Shown here: positions 8,533 through 16,886 of the stretch, one piece after another
Numbering within the stretch: the stretch's first letter is position 1
How the letters are laid out: the number at the start of each line of letters is the position of its first letter
Assembly (NCBI RefSeq): GCF_030944625.1
Contig: NZ_JAUSXY010000001.1
Location: forward strand, 1,798,001-1,862,000
Source: Arthrobacter sp. SLBN-112
GTDB taxonomy: Bacteria > Actinomycetota > Actinomycetes > Actinomycetales > Micrococcaceae
Reading direction: 5' to 3'
Length of the DNA stretch: 64,000 bases
Notes under the pieces: generated by a model
Database searches by the model: none
The model's input: the letters and a program-made list of their open reading frames with translations, nothing else
What the model was told of the DNA's origin: nothing
Position numbers and translations under genes: made by a program

Positions 8533-8542
8533 TTCTGACGCT

Positions 8543-8998
8543 CTACTGCTTTAGGGAGGCTCGTTGCCGTAAGGCGGCGGGCCTCCCTTTTTGCGTGGCC
8601 AAGACAGCCACAAGGGCGCCGATGACAGCCCCTGACGTATTCGTCATGACATCTGACGGGCTTGCAAAGCGGCTGTGAAGAAATAGAAGCTGCCCCAGTT
8701 CGATACAACCGGAAACGAGCATTCCGAAGGCGCCGATTTGCCACCATTGTTTGTTGGGAAATGCCAAGCCCGCCACAAATCCCACGGGGACGAAAAGGGC
8801 GATGTTGGCGGATCTTTCCACGAAGTCGTAGTTAAACCAGCGGGGAATGCCGTGGTGGTGGAGGAAATTCAACATCGTGGCGAGCTGTCCGGAGACGGGT
8901 TGGTCCACGGGGGTTGGCCAGAAGGCGACGAGGGCCAAGGGAACCACCATGGCGGCGAGGATAAGCTGCCACAGCCGGTGGTTGTGAAGGTGTTTCAA
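8543..8998 (-). CDS. VanZ-like membrane protein
   Basis: A VanZ-family polytopic protein with about four membrane spans (ILAAMVVPLALVAFWP; IALFVPVGFVAGLAF; IGAFGMLVSGCIELGQ; VIGALVAVLAT). The family motifs NIALFVPVGF and ELGQLL..R..SPSDVMTNTSGA are present. A TTG at 8998 has TGAGG seven bases upstream and gives 151 residues. The frame stays open to 9142, but that extension would overlap the preceding small gene. It follows that gene by eight bases, so they probably form a two-gene unit. Family function is unknown beyond the glycopeptide link of the founder. Its last codons lie in the stem of the opposite-strand galU terminator. Confidence 0.75.
   Translation of the reverse strand: MKHLHNHRLWQLILAAMVVPLALVAFWPTPVDQPVSGQLATMLNFLHHHGIPRWFNYDFVERSANIALFVPVGFVAGLAFPNKQWWQIGAFGMLVSGCIELGQLLFLHSRFASPSDVMTNTSGAVIGALVAVLATQKGRPAALRQRASLKQ
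8554..8592 (+). terminator. Intrinsic terminator of galU
   Basis: GGGAGGC (8554-8560) pairs with GCCTCCC (8581-8587) and is followed by TTTTT. The loop holds a smaller GCC/GGC pairing. The stem lies within the 3' coding end of the convergent VanZ-like gene. Confidence 0.85.
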
Positions 8999-9006
8999 AA
9001 AGGGCC

Positions 9007-9153
9007 TCAGGACGTCCGCAGAAGGGCGAATGCGGCGGTTGCCAGGGCGCAGGCCGCCAGGAGGATCAGGAGGGCGTAGCCCAGCACCTGTGGCCGGGGG
9101 AGTGGCACGGAAAAGTCGTATTCTCTCGGTGCTTTGCGCCAATGTCTCCCCAT
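9007..9153 (-). CDS. Small single-span membrane protein (48 aa)
   Basis: ATG at 9153, TGA at 9007-9009. A basic, aromatic N-terminus (MGRHWRKAPREYDF) is followed by one hydrophobic helix (VLGYALLILLAACALATAAF) and a short LLRTS tail. The topology is plausible for a small inner-membrane protein with its N-terminus in the cytoplasm. It lies directly upstream of the VanZ-like gene on the same strand. The ribosome site is weak. No homologue is recognised. Confidence 0.5.
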   Translation of the reverse strand: MGRHWRKAPREYDFSVPLPRPQVLGYALLILLAACALATAAFALLRTS

Positions 9154-9183
9154 AGCCCTAATAGTTACCACAAATCGGACAGT

Positions 9184-9295
9184 GATAGAGCCCGTCAGTC
9201 GTTGGTTGAGCCTGTCGACACCCGGAAACCCACAAGCCATCGGTGGTTGAGCTCACCGGTGATTGAGCCTGTCGAAATCAAGCCTGTCGAAACCC
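9184..9295. repeat. TTGAGCCTGTCGAAA-type repeat cluster, copy 2
   Basis: Five related units in about 110 bases: a degenerate GAGCCCGTCAGTC, GGTTGAGCCTGTCGACA (9204-9220), GGTTGAGCTCACC, GATTGAGCCTGTCGAAATC and AAGCCTGTCGAAACC. The last two repeat copy 1 (7543-7574) almost exactly over about 30 bases. The cluster occupies the spacer between the divergent small membrane gene and the LANTG surface-protein terminator. Confidence 0.8.
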
Positions 9296-9302
9296 AAAAG
9301 CA

Positions 9303-9344
9303 GAAGGTGGGTGCATCTCCGTTTCCGGAGATGCACCCACCTTC
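9303..9344 (-). terminator. Long perfect hairpin terminator of the EPS operon end
   Basis: A 19-base perfect stem (arms 9303-9321 and 9326-9344) with a 4-base loop. Read on the minus strand it lies 3' of the LANTG protein gene and is followed by CTGCTTTTGGG, a modest T-tract. It marks the end of the long minus-strand gene row. Confidence 0.8.
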
Positions 9345-9367
9345 GTTGGTGCTATGGAGCCTTGGAC

Positions 9368-9961
9368 TTAGGCGGAAACCTCAGCCTTGGCGCGGCGGCG
9401 AACCACCACAACGGAGGTTGCGCCGGCGGCCAGTGCGCCTGCGCCCACCAGGGTCCACAGGATCAGGCCGGAGTCGGCGCCGGTGTTGGCCAGGCCGCCC
9501 GTGTTGGCCAGCGGAGCGCCCCCACCGGTGTTGGCCAGCGAGGCAGCCACGGTGACCGTGACGGGGCCAACGGTCACACCCGAGGTTTCCCCTGTTGCAG
9601 TCAGGGAGTAGGTGCCGGCCTCGTTGATGGCGATCGGCAGGGAGAATGCGCCTTGAGCGTCCGCCGTGGTGGTCAGGGTTTGCGCCTCGGCCACAACATT
9701 GATGCGAGCGGCAACCGCCCGGCTGCCGGCGATGTTTGCGCCGTTGGAGGCCGGAGCCTGGCCGGGCGTAACGCGGATGATGAGCCGTTCACCGGCGAGG
9801 AAGCCCTGGCCGCGGAACACGAAGGTTTCACCCGGTCCAACGGTTCCGTCGGATACGGCTGCCTGCGGCGGAAGTGCCGGGTAGGTTGCGGCCATGGCAG
9901 GCGCGGAACCGATGAGTGCGATTGACCCCGCAAGTGCGAGAGCAGCGAGTGTTTTCTTCAT
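9368..9961 (-). CDS. Secreted LANTG-motif surface protein
   Basis: 197 residues. The signal peptide starts MKKTLAALALAGSIALIG and ends near APAMAA. The mature part is a Thr/Val-rich beta domain (GPGETFVFRGQGFLAGERL; TATGETSGVTVGPVTVTV). The C-terminus carries three LANTG motifs within about 25 residues, then a membrane helix (ILWTLVGAGALAAGATSVVVV) and a RRRAK tail. This is a class E-type LAxTG sorting signal. No sortase is in the window. The start was set at the methionine beginning the signal peptide, because the longer frame has no signal. It is last in the EPS gene row and may be anchored on the same surface as the polymer. Confidence 0.85.
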   Translation of the reverse strand: MKKTLAALALAGSIALIGSAPAMAATYPALPPQAAVSDGTVGPGETFVFRGQGFLAGERLIIRVTPGQAPASNGANIAGSRAVAARINVVAEAQTLTTTADAQGAFSLPIAINEAGTYSLTATGETSGVTVGPVTVTVAASLANTGGGAPLANTGGLANTGADSGLILWTLVGAGALAAGATSVVVVRRRAKAEVSA

Positions 9962-10134
9962 TAGTGTCCCCCCGGAGACGTTTAAGTTTTGATACCCGAT
10001 TTTGGGGAGATGCCCCCTCCGCACGAGACCGTGTGCAGAACTACGGATAGATATCCCAGATAGAAGGTACCATCCCCGGTCGGTTGTAACCAACCTCAAT
10101 CCAGTCGGTTTACATAGTGTTAACGCGTCCGTCA

Positions 10135-11994
10135 CTATCCTTCGTTGCATGACGCAGTCTCGGTCGGGAGGATAACGTCCTTTACAGGTTGAACGGTGGG
10201 TGTGACAACCAAGTTAGGTTCGGTTTGTTGGACGATCTTCCCGAAGGTGAACTCCACGGTCTTACTTTCTCCAGGCGCAAGTTGTTGAGCAACGACTCCT
10301 ACAGGCCTGTTCGCATGCAGGTACGGCGCAAACGGAGTCTTCTGGCCGTCCATGGTTGCTGACTCAACGTTTGATTGAACGGGGCCATAGGAAATGATGT
10401 TGGTCTGCACTGTCCCTGGCGCCACACCGTAAATGCCGGCACCCGTGACATACGCGGGCAAGGACGTTGCAGCGTCCGTCGGCGCAGTGTTCGTGCTCGT
10501 TACTCGGACCGTAGTCTGTTCATAGCCATCCGCCGGGCATTCTTTGACGAGTTGAACCGTGCGCTTTACGTAGTAGTCCATCTTGGCGCCCGTACCGTCG
10601 TTGAAGTAAACGCCAAATTGGGCGGGAGAAACACTGGGCCCGGAGACAGCGCCACTCAATGGGTACTTGGAGATTACCGACTGCTCGGAAGTGTTGGCAG
10701 ACCAAACCAGCACACGTCCTTCTTCTGTCCCTCGGCTGATGCCCGTGATCAGGCCCTTGGCTTCTCCCTTACCGCTGGAAAAGGCACTAAAAACTTCCTT
10801 GGCCACGCCAGCGAAGTATGCGTCCTGCAGTTTTGGTTGCTTGATTTTTGCATAGACATCTGAGAGAAGAGTTGGCACAACGTTGTCACTGGTCAGTTCC
10901 GTAGGAAGGCCTGAGGCTTTGACAGCTGCCAATTCGGGGCCATTGACTGCAACTGGTCCTGTCGACTGAAGGATGTAGCTGAGGACTACTGGGTCGATAG
11001 AGAGCACCCCGTCGACTCTCTGCCCAGTCTTCTTCTCCCACATTGTCTTGGCCGTGCTGGCCGCGGTGGGAAAGTCGGGCGTGAGGTTCACGTCCTGCAT
11101 ATACTTGCCCAGCCGGGTCGAATAGATCTGCTGCTGTTCTGGATCAACAGGCAGGCTAGGCGCAAAAACCCCGAGGTCAGCTGCACTGGTCTGAGAGCCA
11201 AGTGAGAGTTTGCCTTTATCCAGGGTCAAAATTGCAAGAGCTCCGGGTATGCCGCCGGACGCACGGGCCTCCGCATTGTTCTGTATTACGAGTAGGTAGT
11301 TCTTAGTGCCGTCGGCACCCAGCATATCTGGAGCCACTCTAGCTGCATCTGCGGCCGATTCAAGAGCGCCAACTGCTTGTTTCAGCTCTGCACTTGCCTC
11401 GGTCAAAGGCGCCGCAACTTGTGGTAAGAGCTGTGACGTATCGATTGCACTGAGCCTCTCAGACGAGGTTCGAACGGCGTAAGCCGATGAGGCGACGCTC
11501 GGGGCGGCGGTCTTTAATGGGTCAAGGTTGCTGCCCGAACTGCTGGGCAACAAGCTGTCCCAGTTCAGGGATTCGTAAACGCTTACAAGGGGAGCCAGAC
11601 CCAGGTTCACAACGTCGTCGGCTGATCTTGCCACTTCTGCAATGGCACTAGCATTTGGCCCGATCAGCGGCAGCCCCGACGCTAATGTCCATATAGGTTC
11701 ATCGGCAGCCTGCCGAGCGCTAGAGGTGTGCTGACGCAGCGCGGCTACGGTATTGGCAGCGGATCTTTCATCCGAGAGGAGGATTTCCTGCTTGAGCTGG
11801 GGGAGAAGTGCAGCCGCGGCCTCCAGTTCGGTCTTTACCGTGTTGGCCCTGATCGCGAACCAAGCTGTTCCTAGGCTTAGGAAAGCAGCCAGAACGACAG
11901 CTGGCACCGCGAACTTTCTAAGTCGACTTGACCTGTTCCCAGCATGGGTAAGCTCTCCGGACATGTCCCTATCTTTACGATTCTCAGAGGCCAT
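10135..11994 (-). CDS. DUF4012 membrane-anchored extracytoplasmic protein
   Basis: 619 residues. One N-terminal membrane helix (KFAVPAVVLAAFLSLGTAWF) is followed by a large outside region matching the DUF4012 pattern (KNYLLVIQNNAEARASGGIP, with a conserved YLLVQNNAELRPTGG-like core). Genes of this family often sit in actinobacterial capsule/EPS clusters, but their biochemical role is unknown. The ATG at 11994 begins two bases after the ugd TGA; an in-frame ATG at 11964 is a second option. The product is probably tied to polymer assembly or display. Confidence 0.8.
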   Translation of the reverse strand: MASENRKDRDMSGELTHAGNRSSRLRKFAVPAVVLAAFLSLGTAWFAIRANTVKTELEAAAALLPQLKQEILLSDERSAANTVAALRQHTSSARQAADEPIWTLASGLPLIGPNASAIAEVARSADDVVNLGLAPLVSVYESLNWDSLLPSSSGSNLDPLKTAAPSVASSAYAVRTSSERLSAIDTSQLLPQVAAPLTEASAELKQAVGALESAADAARVAPDMLGADGTKNYLLVIQNNAEARASGGIPGALAILTLDKGKLSLGSQTSAADLGVFAPSLPVDPEQQQIYSTRLGKYMQDVNLTPDFPTAASTAKTMWEKKTGQRVDGVLSIDPVVLSYILQSTGPVAVNGPELAAVKASGLPTELTSDNVVPTLLSDVYAKIKQPKLQDAYFAGVAKEVFSAFSSGKGEAKGLITGISRGTEEGRVLVWSANTSEQSVISKYPLSGAVSGPSVSPAQFGVYFNDGTGAKMDYYVKRTVQLVKECPADGYEQTTVRVTSTNTAPTDAATSLPAYVTGAGIYGVAPGTVQTNIISYGPVQSNVESATMDGQKTPFAPYLHANRPVGVVAQQLAPGESKTVEFTFGKIVQQTEPNLVVTPTVQPVKDVILPTETASCNEG

Positions 11995-11996
11995 TA

Positions 11997-13310
11997 TCAG
12001 GGACGGCCGAGTCCGCGATATGTCCACCCGGCTGCACGCCATTTGGTGGGGTTTAAGGCGTTTCTGCCATCCAATATCCTAGGAGTTGCTACAAGGGCAG
12101 CAGCCCCGTATGGATCCAGGTCACGATACTCCTGCCACTCAGTTAGAAGCAGAAGCGCATCAGCCCGCTGGAGTGCGATGTCAGTTGACCTTTCGTAGTG
12201 AAGCTCTGGAAAGCGGCGGGCGGCATTGACGAGTGCCTCAGGGTCGGTAACCGTCACGACTGCACCTTGTAACTGCAACTGGGCCGCCACGCTCAATGCG
12301 GGCGAATCGCGAACGTCATCGCTTTCCGGCTTAAACGCAGCGCCCAGAACTGTGATCCGCTGCCCCAACAGGGAACCCCCGCAAAGTTCACGCGTTAGTT
12401 CTACCACCCGGATCCTCCGACGCATGTTGATCGAGTCAACCTCACGAAGAAACGTCAAAGCCTGGTCCGCACCGAGCTCACCAGCTCGCGCCATGAAGGC
12501 CCGAATGTCCTTGGGAAGGCATCCCCCCCCGAACCCGATACCTGCGTTGAGAAACTTGCGGCCGATCCTATCGTCCATGCCTATGGCATCCGCCAAGAGG
12601 CTTACATCCGCCCCCGCAGCATCGCAGAGTTCAGCCATGGCATTGATGAAAGAAATCTTCGTTGCCAGAAAAGAGTTTGCGGCGGTCTTAACTAATTCTG
12701 CGGTTGGAAGGTCCATCACGAGTCGAGGTGTACCGTCCTTTAGCGGTTGAGCGTAAATCTGGTCCAGTACGTCAACAGCAGGATGATCCTCGGAGCCGGT
12801 CAATACGCCGTACACGAGCCTGTCAGGGTGAAGGGTGTCTGACACCGCGTGTCCTTCACGAAGGAATTCCGGATTCCATAGCAACTCCGCCGTGGGCTCA
12901 GCACTCCGAACTATTTCGTGCAACCGCGCAGCCGTGCCGACTGGGACAGTAGATTTGCCGACTACAAGATCGTCGGCCGACAAATATGGCAGCAGCGCGC
13001 TCGTCGCTGCATCCACATAAGACATGTCGGCGCCGTTCTCACCCTTCTTCTGAGGAGTTCCCACACAGATGAAGTGCACAGAACTGCCCTGCGCTGCGGA
13101 CATGTCGGTTGTGAATGAAAGACGCCCTGTTGCTTGGACTTCTTTCAGTAGGGTTTCCAGGCCGGGCTCAAAAAAGGGTGCCCGAGCGGCCGAGAGTTCC
13201 GACACTTTATTTTCATCAGTGTCTATGCCCACAACCTCATGTCCCAGTGTTGCCATGCACGCAGCATGAACGGCTCCCAGGTAGCCACAGCCAATAACCG
13301 ATATTCGCAT
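11997..13310 (-). CDS. ugd: UDP-glucose 6-dehydrogenase
   Basis: 437 residues, normal for the UDP-glucose/GDP-mannose dehydrogenase family. Rossmann NAD motif at the N-terminus (VIGCGYLGAVHAACMA), KSTVPVG near 120, NPEFLREG at 146-153 and the catalytic cysteine C264 in GFGGGCLPKD; a C-terminal second Rossmann domain follows (FKPESDDVRDSP). It oxidises UDP-glucose to UDP-glucuronate, giving an acidic sugar for the polymer. GDP-mannose as substrate is less likely given galU nearby, but not excluded. Confidence 0.92.
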   Translation of the reverse strand: MRISVIGCGYLGAVHAACMATLGHEVVGIDTDENKVSELSAARAPFFEPGLETLLKEVQATGRLSFTTDMSAAQGSSVHFICVGTPQKKGENGADMSYVDAATSALLPYLSADDLVVGKSTVPVGTAARLHEIVRSAEPTAELLWNPEFLREGHAVSDTLHPDRLVYGVLTGSEDHPAVDVLDQIYAQPLKDGTPRLVMDLPTAELVKTAANSFLATKISFINAMAELCDAAGADVSLLADAIGMDDRIGRKFLNAGIGFGGGCLPKDIRAFMARAGELGADQALTFLREVDSINMRRRIRVVELTRELCGGSLLGQRITVLGAAFKPESDDVRDSPALSVAAQLQLQGAVVTVTDPEALVNAARRFPELHYERSTDIALQRADALLLLTEWQEYRDLDPYGAAALVATPRILDGRNALNPTKWRAAGWTYRGLGRP

Positions 13311-13352
13311 TAGTAGTGTCCTTTCCCCCAGCGGTTACTAGCCGCGAAAGAA

Positions 13353-14789
13353 TTAATAGGCTCCGGCACCTCGAAATACAGCGCGGAAGGTCTTCATGAG
13401 GATAAGTAGGTCGCCGGCCAATGACCAGTTCTCCACGTAGTACAGGTCAAGCCGAACGGAATCCTGCCACGAGAGGTTAGAACGGCCGCTAACTTGCCAG
13501 AGACCTGTGAGACCTGGCTTGACAAGTAGCCTGCGGCGAACGTCCTGCTCGTATTCCTCGACTTCAGAAGGAAGAGGAGGACGCGGGCCCACCAGACTCA
13601 TGGATCCAGCGAAGATATTGAAAAGTTGCGGCAATTCATCGAGACTTAATTTTCTCAATACGCGTCCGACAGAGGTAACTCTCGGGTCGTTCTTTATCTT
13701 GAAAAGAACACCGTTGCCCTCGTTTCGTTCCTTGAGCAGAATTAGGCGTTCTTCTGCATCCGTGACCATTGAGCGGAACTTAAGCATTTGGAAATGTTTA
13801 CCTTCCATGCCCACACGGTTCTGTTTGAACAGGACTGGACCCTGGTCTTGAATTTTGATGAGCAGAGCGACTATGGCCATGACCGGTAGGAGGGCAACGA
13901 TCAAGATTGATGAAATGCTGATGTCGAAAAGACGTTTAGCCACTCGCTGTCCGCCCTCCAGTGTGGGCGTAGTCACGTGTATAAGCGGAAGTCCAGCCAC
14001 CTGCTGAGTATGAATCCGCGGCCCCGCAATATCTGTCAGCGCCGGTGCCATTATCAGTCCGACGTTTCGTGCTGCAAGTTCCCAGCCTAAGTGGCGCAAA
14101 ACCTGGGGATGCAACTGCACGCCTGCTGAAACTGCAACAGCGTCAGCGCTGCATGCTTCGATCGCTGCGACGATTGATGGGGCATCGGGCAAGTTTCCAA
14201 CGACAGGCAGCCCGGACTCTGGTTCAAGCGAGGGAACCTCGGAAACGTTGGGCGTATAGACGGCGACGGGCAAGTAGCCGGCATGCTTGGCAGATCGAAG
14301 CGAGCGAGCTAGATGGGCAACAGCGCTCGGACCGCCGAGAAGCATAAGTCGTGACATACTTTGGCCCAACTGTCGGTTCACGTTCAGATGTTGCCTAATT
14401 AGCCAACGCGCCAAAAGGAGGCCGCCAAGCCCTGCTGGCAGAGCCACTCCCACGTAGCCACGGGCGGTGTCGAGTTTGAGAACGTAAGACACGATTGCGA
14501 CCAGGCCAAAGAGCCAAAGGGAGGCGGCCGCTACACGTTTATATTCGTCCGGGCCGGCGCCTAGAATCCGGCTTTGTCTGCTGTTCCAAGCCCCCAGCAT
14601 GATCCACCAAGCAAGGGCAAGAATCAGGGACAGCCATGCATAGATAGCTTCTTGACCTGAGGCGACTAAATCTGACGCCCATCCAAAGCGAATGACGTAG
14701 GCACCAGCAACCGCCCAAGCAATCACGAACGCGTCGATAATACGCAATTGCCGGCCACAGCGGGCCCGCCAGTCGCGCATATCTTTCAC
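13353..14789 (-). CDS. Polyprenyl-phosphate sugar phosphotransferase (WcaJ/WbaP-like)
   Basis: 478 residues. Four to five N-terminal membrane spans, a CoA-binding-like middle domain (RLMLLGGPSAVAHLARSL) and a C-terminal bacterial sugar transferase domain after a further membrane segment (KRLFDISISSILIVALLP). Core motifs are present: QNRVGMEGKHFQMLKFRSM, LRKLSLDELPQLFNI, SLVGPRPPLPSE and VKPGLTGLWQVSGRS. It starts repeat-unit synthesis by moving a sugar-1-phosphate onto undecaprenyl phosphate. The GTG at 14789 has GGGGGA upstream; TTG 14792 and ATG 14780 are alternatives. Confidence 0.93.
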   Translation of the reverse strand: MKDMRDWRARCGRQLRIIDAFVIAWAVAGAYVIRFGWASDLVASGQEAIYAWLSLILALAWWIMLGAWNSRQSRILGAGPDEYKRVAAASLWLFGLVAIVSYVLKLDTARGYVGVALPAGLGGLLLARWLIRQHLNVNRQLGQSMSRLMLLGGPSAVAHLARSLRSAKHAGYLPVAVYTPNVSEVPSLEPESGLPVVGNLPDAPSIVAAIEACSADAVAVSAGVQLHPQVLRHLGWELAARNVGLIMAPALTDIAGPRIHTQQVAGLPLIHVTTPTLEGGQRVAKRLFDISISSILIVALLPVMAIVALLIKIQDQGPVLFKQNRVGMEGKHFQMLKFRSMVTDAEERLILLKERNEGNGVLFKIKNDPRVTSVGRVLRKLSLDELPQLFNIFAGSMSLVGPRPPLPSEVEEYEQDVRRRLLVKPGLTGLWQVSGRSNLSWQDSVRLDLYYVENWSLAGDLLILMKTFRAVFRGAGAY

Positions 14790-14838
14790 CAAAGTCCCCC
14801 ACCTTTTTGAGCTTTTTTAAATGGACGGTGTGTCCGTG

Positions 14839-15813
14839 CTAGCTGCGGATGCTGTCGATATTGGCCCGATACCAAGCGACTGTCGAGCGTATTCCCTCTT
14901 CTAAGCTTATGGATGCTTTCCACCCAGCCTCAGACAGTTTGGAGACATCAAGAAGTTTCCTGGGCGTACCGTCAGGTTTGGATTGATCCCACTCAATCCT
15001 TCCCTCATAACCGACGGCTCCCGCAACGATAGCCGCTAACTCTTTGATGGACACGTCCGATCCCGTTCCTACGTTGACCTGAGAAGGGCCGTCGTAGTTC
15101 TCCAGGAGATGTAGGCATGCATCTGCCATATCATCCACGTGCAGGAACTCTCGCAAAGGGGATCCAGTTCCCCAGTTAGTTACCGAAGTATTGCCGGACC
15201 TGGCCGCTTCGTCATAACGCCGAATAAGTGCAGGCAAAACGTGGGATCCCGTGGCGGAAAAATTGTCATCCGGTCCGTAAAGGTTGGTCGGCATCGCTGA
15301 TATCCAGGGCAGCCCGTACTGACGGCGCACCGCCTGGACTTGCATTATTCCTGCGATTTTAGCGATGGCGTACGCATCGTTGGTCGGTTCCAGATGGCCC
15401 GTAAGAAGTGAATCTTCCCGTATGGGTTGGTCAGCAAACTTGGGGTAGATGCACGAGGACCCAAGGAACAGGAGCCGCTCGACGCCGTGTTCAAGTGCCG
15501 CGTCCATGACGTTCGTCTGGATTCGCAAATTCTCGCTCAGGAAATCAACTGGATACGAGTTATTGGCTAGAATTCCACCGACCTTAGCCGCCGCCAGCAC
15601 CACGTAGCGCGGCTTGGCTTCGGCAAAAAATGCGAAAACTGCTTCCCGGTTCTTGAGATCAAGTTCTGCAGACGAGCGACCAACCAGATTGACGAACCCT
15701 TCACGCTCAAGTTTCCGCCAAATCGCCGACCCAACGAGGCCGCGGTGCCCGGCGACATAGAAAGTGGACTCCCTGTCCAGCTTGCCCGCTATGAACTCGA
15801 CTTTGTCTGTCAC
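14839..15813 (-). CDS. fcl: GDP-L-fucose synthase
   Basis: 324 residues, an extended short-chain dehydrogenase. NADP motif GHRGLVGSA at about 22-30, the catalytic S-x-x-x-Y-x-x-x-K set in SSCIYPK and YAIAKIAG, and NLYGPDDNF typical of Fcl. It epimerises and reduces the Gmd product to GDP-L-fucose. The GTG start at 15813 overlaps the gmd stop by one base (TAGTG), so the pair is coupled. Confidence 0.95.
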   Translation of the reverse strand: MTDKVEFIAGKLDRESTFYVAGHRGLVGSAIWRKLEREGFVNLVGRSSAELDLKNREAVFAFFAEAKPRYVVLAAAKVGGILANNSYPVDFLSENLRIQTNVMDAALEHGVERLLFLGSSCIYPKFADQPIREDSLLTGHLEPTNDAYAIAKIAGIMQVQAVRRQYGLPWISAMPTNLYGPDDNFSATGSHVLPALIRRYDEAARSGNTSVTNWGTGSPLREFLHVDDMADACLHLLENYDGPSQVNVGTGSDVSIKELAAIVAGAVGYEGRIEWDQSKPDGTPRKLLDVSKLSEAGWKASISLEEGIRSTVAWYRANIDSIRS

Positions 15814-16841
15814 TAGTTCTTCCAGCTTTCAAGGTTAACGGTGTCAATCCAATGGTTGCCGGCGTGCTTTAGAGCCTCGATGTCGGCGTCAACCATGATG
15901 CGCGCCAACTCCGGCGTGTGAATTGATGCCTTCCAGCCAAGCTTTTCTTGAGCCTTAGATGCGTCGCCAACTAGTGCATCAACCTCTGTAGGCCGAAGAT
16001 ATCGCTCATCGAAGCGGACGTGGTCTTCCCAATTCAGTCCCGCATGTTCAAAGGAAATCTGCAGGAAATCGCGCACTGTGTAATTCCCGCCGGTTGCAAG
16101 AACAAAGTCGTCAGGTTCGTCAGCCTGAAGCATTCGCCACATACCCTCGACATATTCGGCGGCGTACCCCCAGTCACGGACAGCATCCAGGTTGCCCATG
16201 TAGAGCAGGTCTTGCTTACCAGCCTTGATGGCCGCGACCGCACGGGTGATCTTACGCGTTACAAAGGTCTCGCCGCGACGCGGGGATTCGTGATTGAAAA
16301 GAATGCCATTGACCGCAAACATACCGTAAGCCTCGCGATAGTTCTTGGTGATCCAATAGCTGTAGACCTTCGCTGCGCCATAGGGCGACCTGGGGTAGAA
16401 GGGCGTCTCTTCGTTCTGTGGAGGAGGAGTAGCTCCGAACATTTCGGAAGAGGAAGCCTGATAGAACTTGGTTTCGATGCCCGACATTCTCACTGCTTCA
16501 AGGAGCCGGATGGATCCAACGCCTGTGGTGTCCGCCGTGTGCTCGGGTTCATCGAAGGACACACGCACATGAGATTGTGCGGCCAGGTTGTAAACCTCAT
16601 CTGGTTTGATTTCGGCCAGAAGGGTGACGAGACGTGCACCGTCGCTCAAGTCACCGTAGTGAAGGAAGAGTTTTGCCTTTGGATCGTGCGGATCAACGTA
16701 CAGGTGATCGACCCTGGCAGTATTGAATGTAGAGGCGCGACGAATCAGCCCATGTACTTCATAGCCTTTAGACAGCAACAACTCAGCCAGGTACGAGCCA
16801 TCTTGTCCCGTGATACCAGTTATCAGTGCACGCTTGGTCAT
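15813..16841 (-). CDS. gmd: GDP-mannose 4,6-dehydratase
   Basis: 342 residues with a clear Gmd signature: [20 protein letters not shown] at about 8-27, [42 protein letters not shown] (catalytic Tyr/Lys) and [16 protein letters not shown]. It converts GDP-mannose to the 4-keto-6-deoxy sugar used by the adjacent fucose synthase. The enzymes that make GDP-mannose are not in this window. Confidence 0.96.
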   Translation of the reverse strand: MTKRALITGITGQDGSYLAELLLSKGYEVHGLIRRASTFNTARVDHLYVDPHDPKAKLFLHYGDLSDGARLVTLLAEIKPDEVYNLAAQSHVRVSFDEPEHTADTTGVGSIRLLEAVRMSGIETKFYQASSSEMFGATPPPQNEETPFYPRSPYGAAKVYSYWITKNYREAYGMFAVNGILFNHESPRRGETFVTRKITRAVAAIKAGKQDLLYMGNLDAVRDWGYAAEYVEGMWRMLQADEPDDFVLATGGNYTVRDFLQISFEHAGLNWEDHVRFDERYLRPTEVDALVGDASKAQEKLGWKASIHTPELARIMVDADIEALKHAGNHWIDTVNLESWKN

Positions 16842-16886
16842 GCTACCCCCAGAAATTAGTTGTGGAACACAAAAGAGTCGCCCGGC

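Noticed and set aside
9184..9295. CRISPR-like array
   Set aside because: Units are 12-18 bases, uneven in spacing and known in style from dispersed actinobacterial repeats; no cas gene and no constant spacers.
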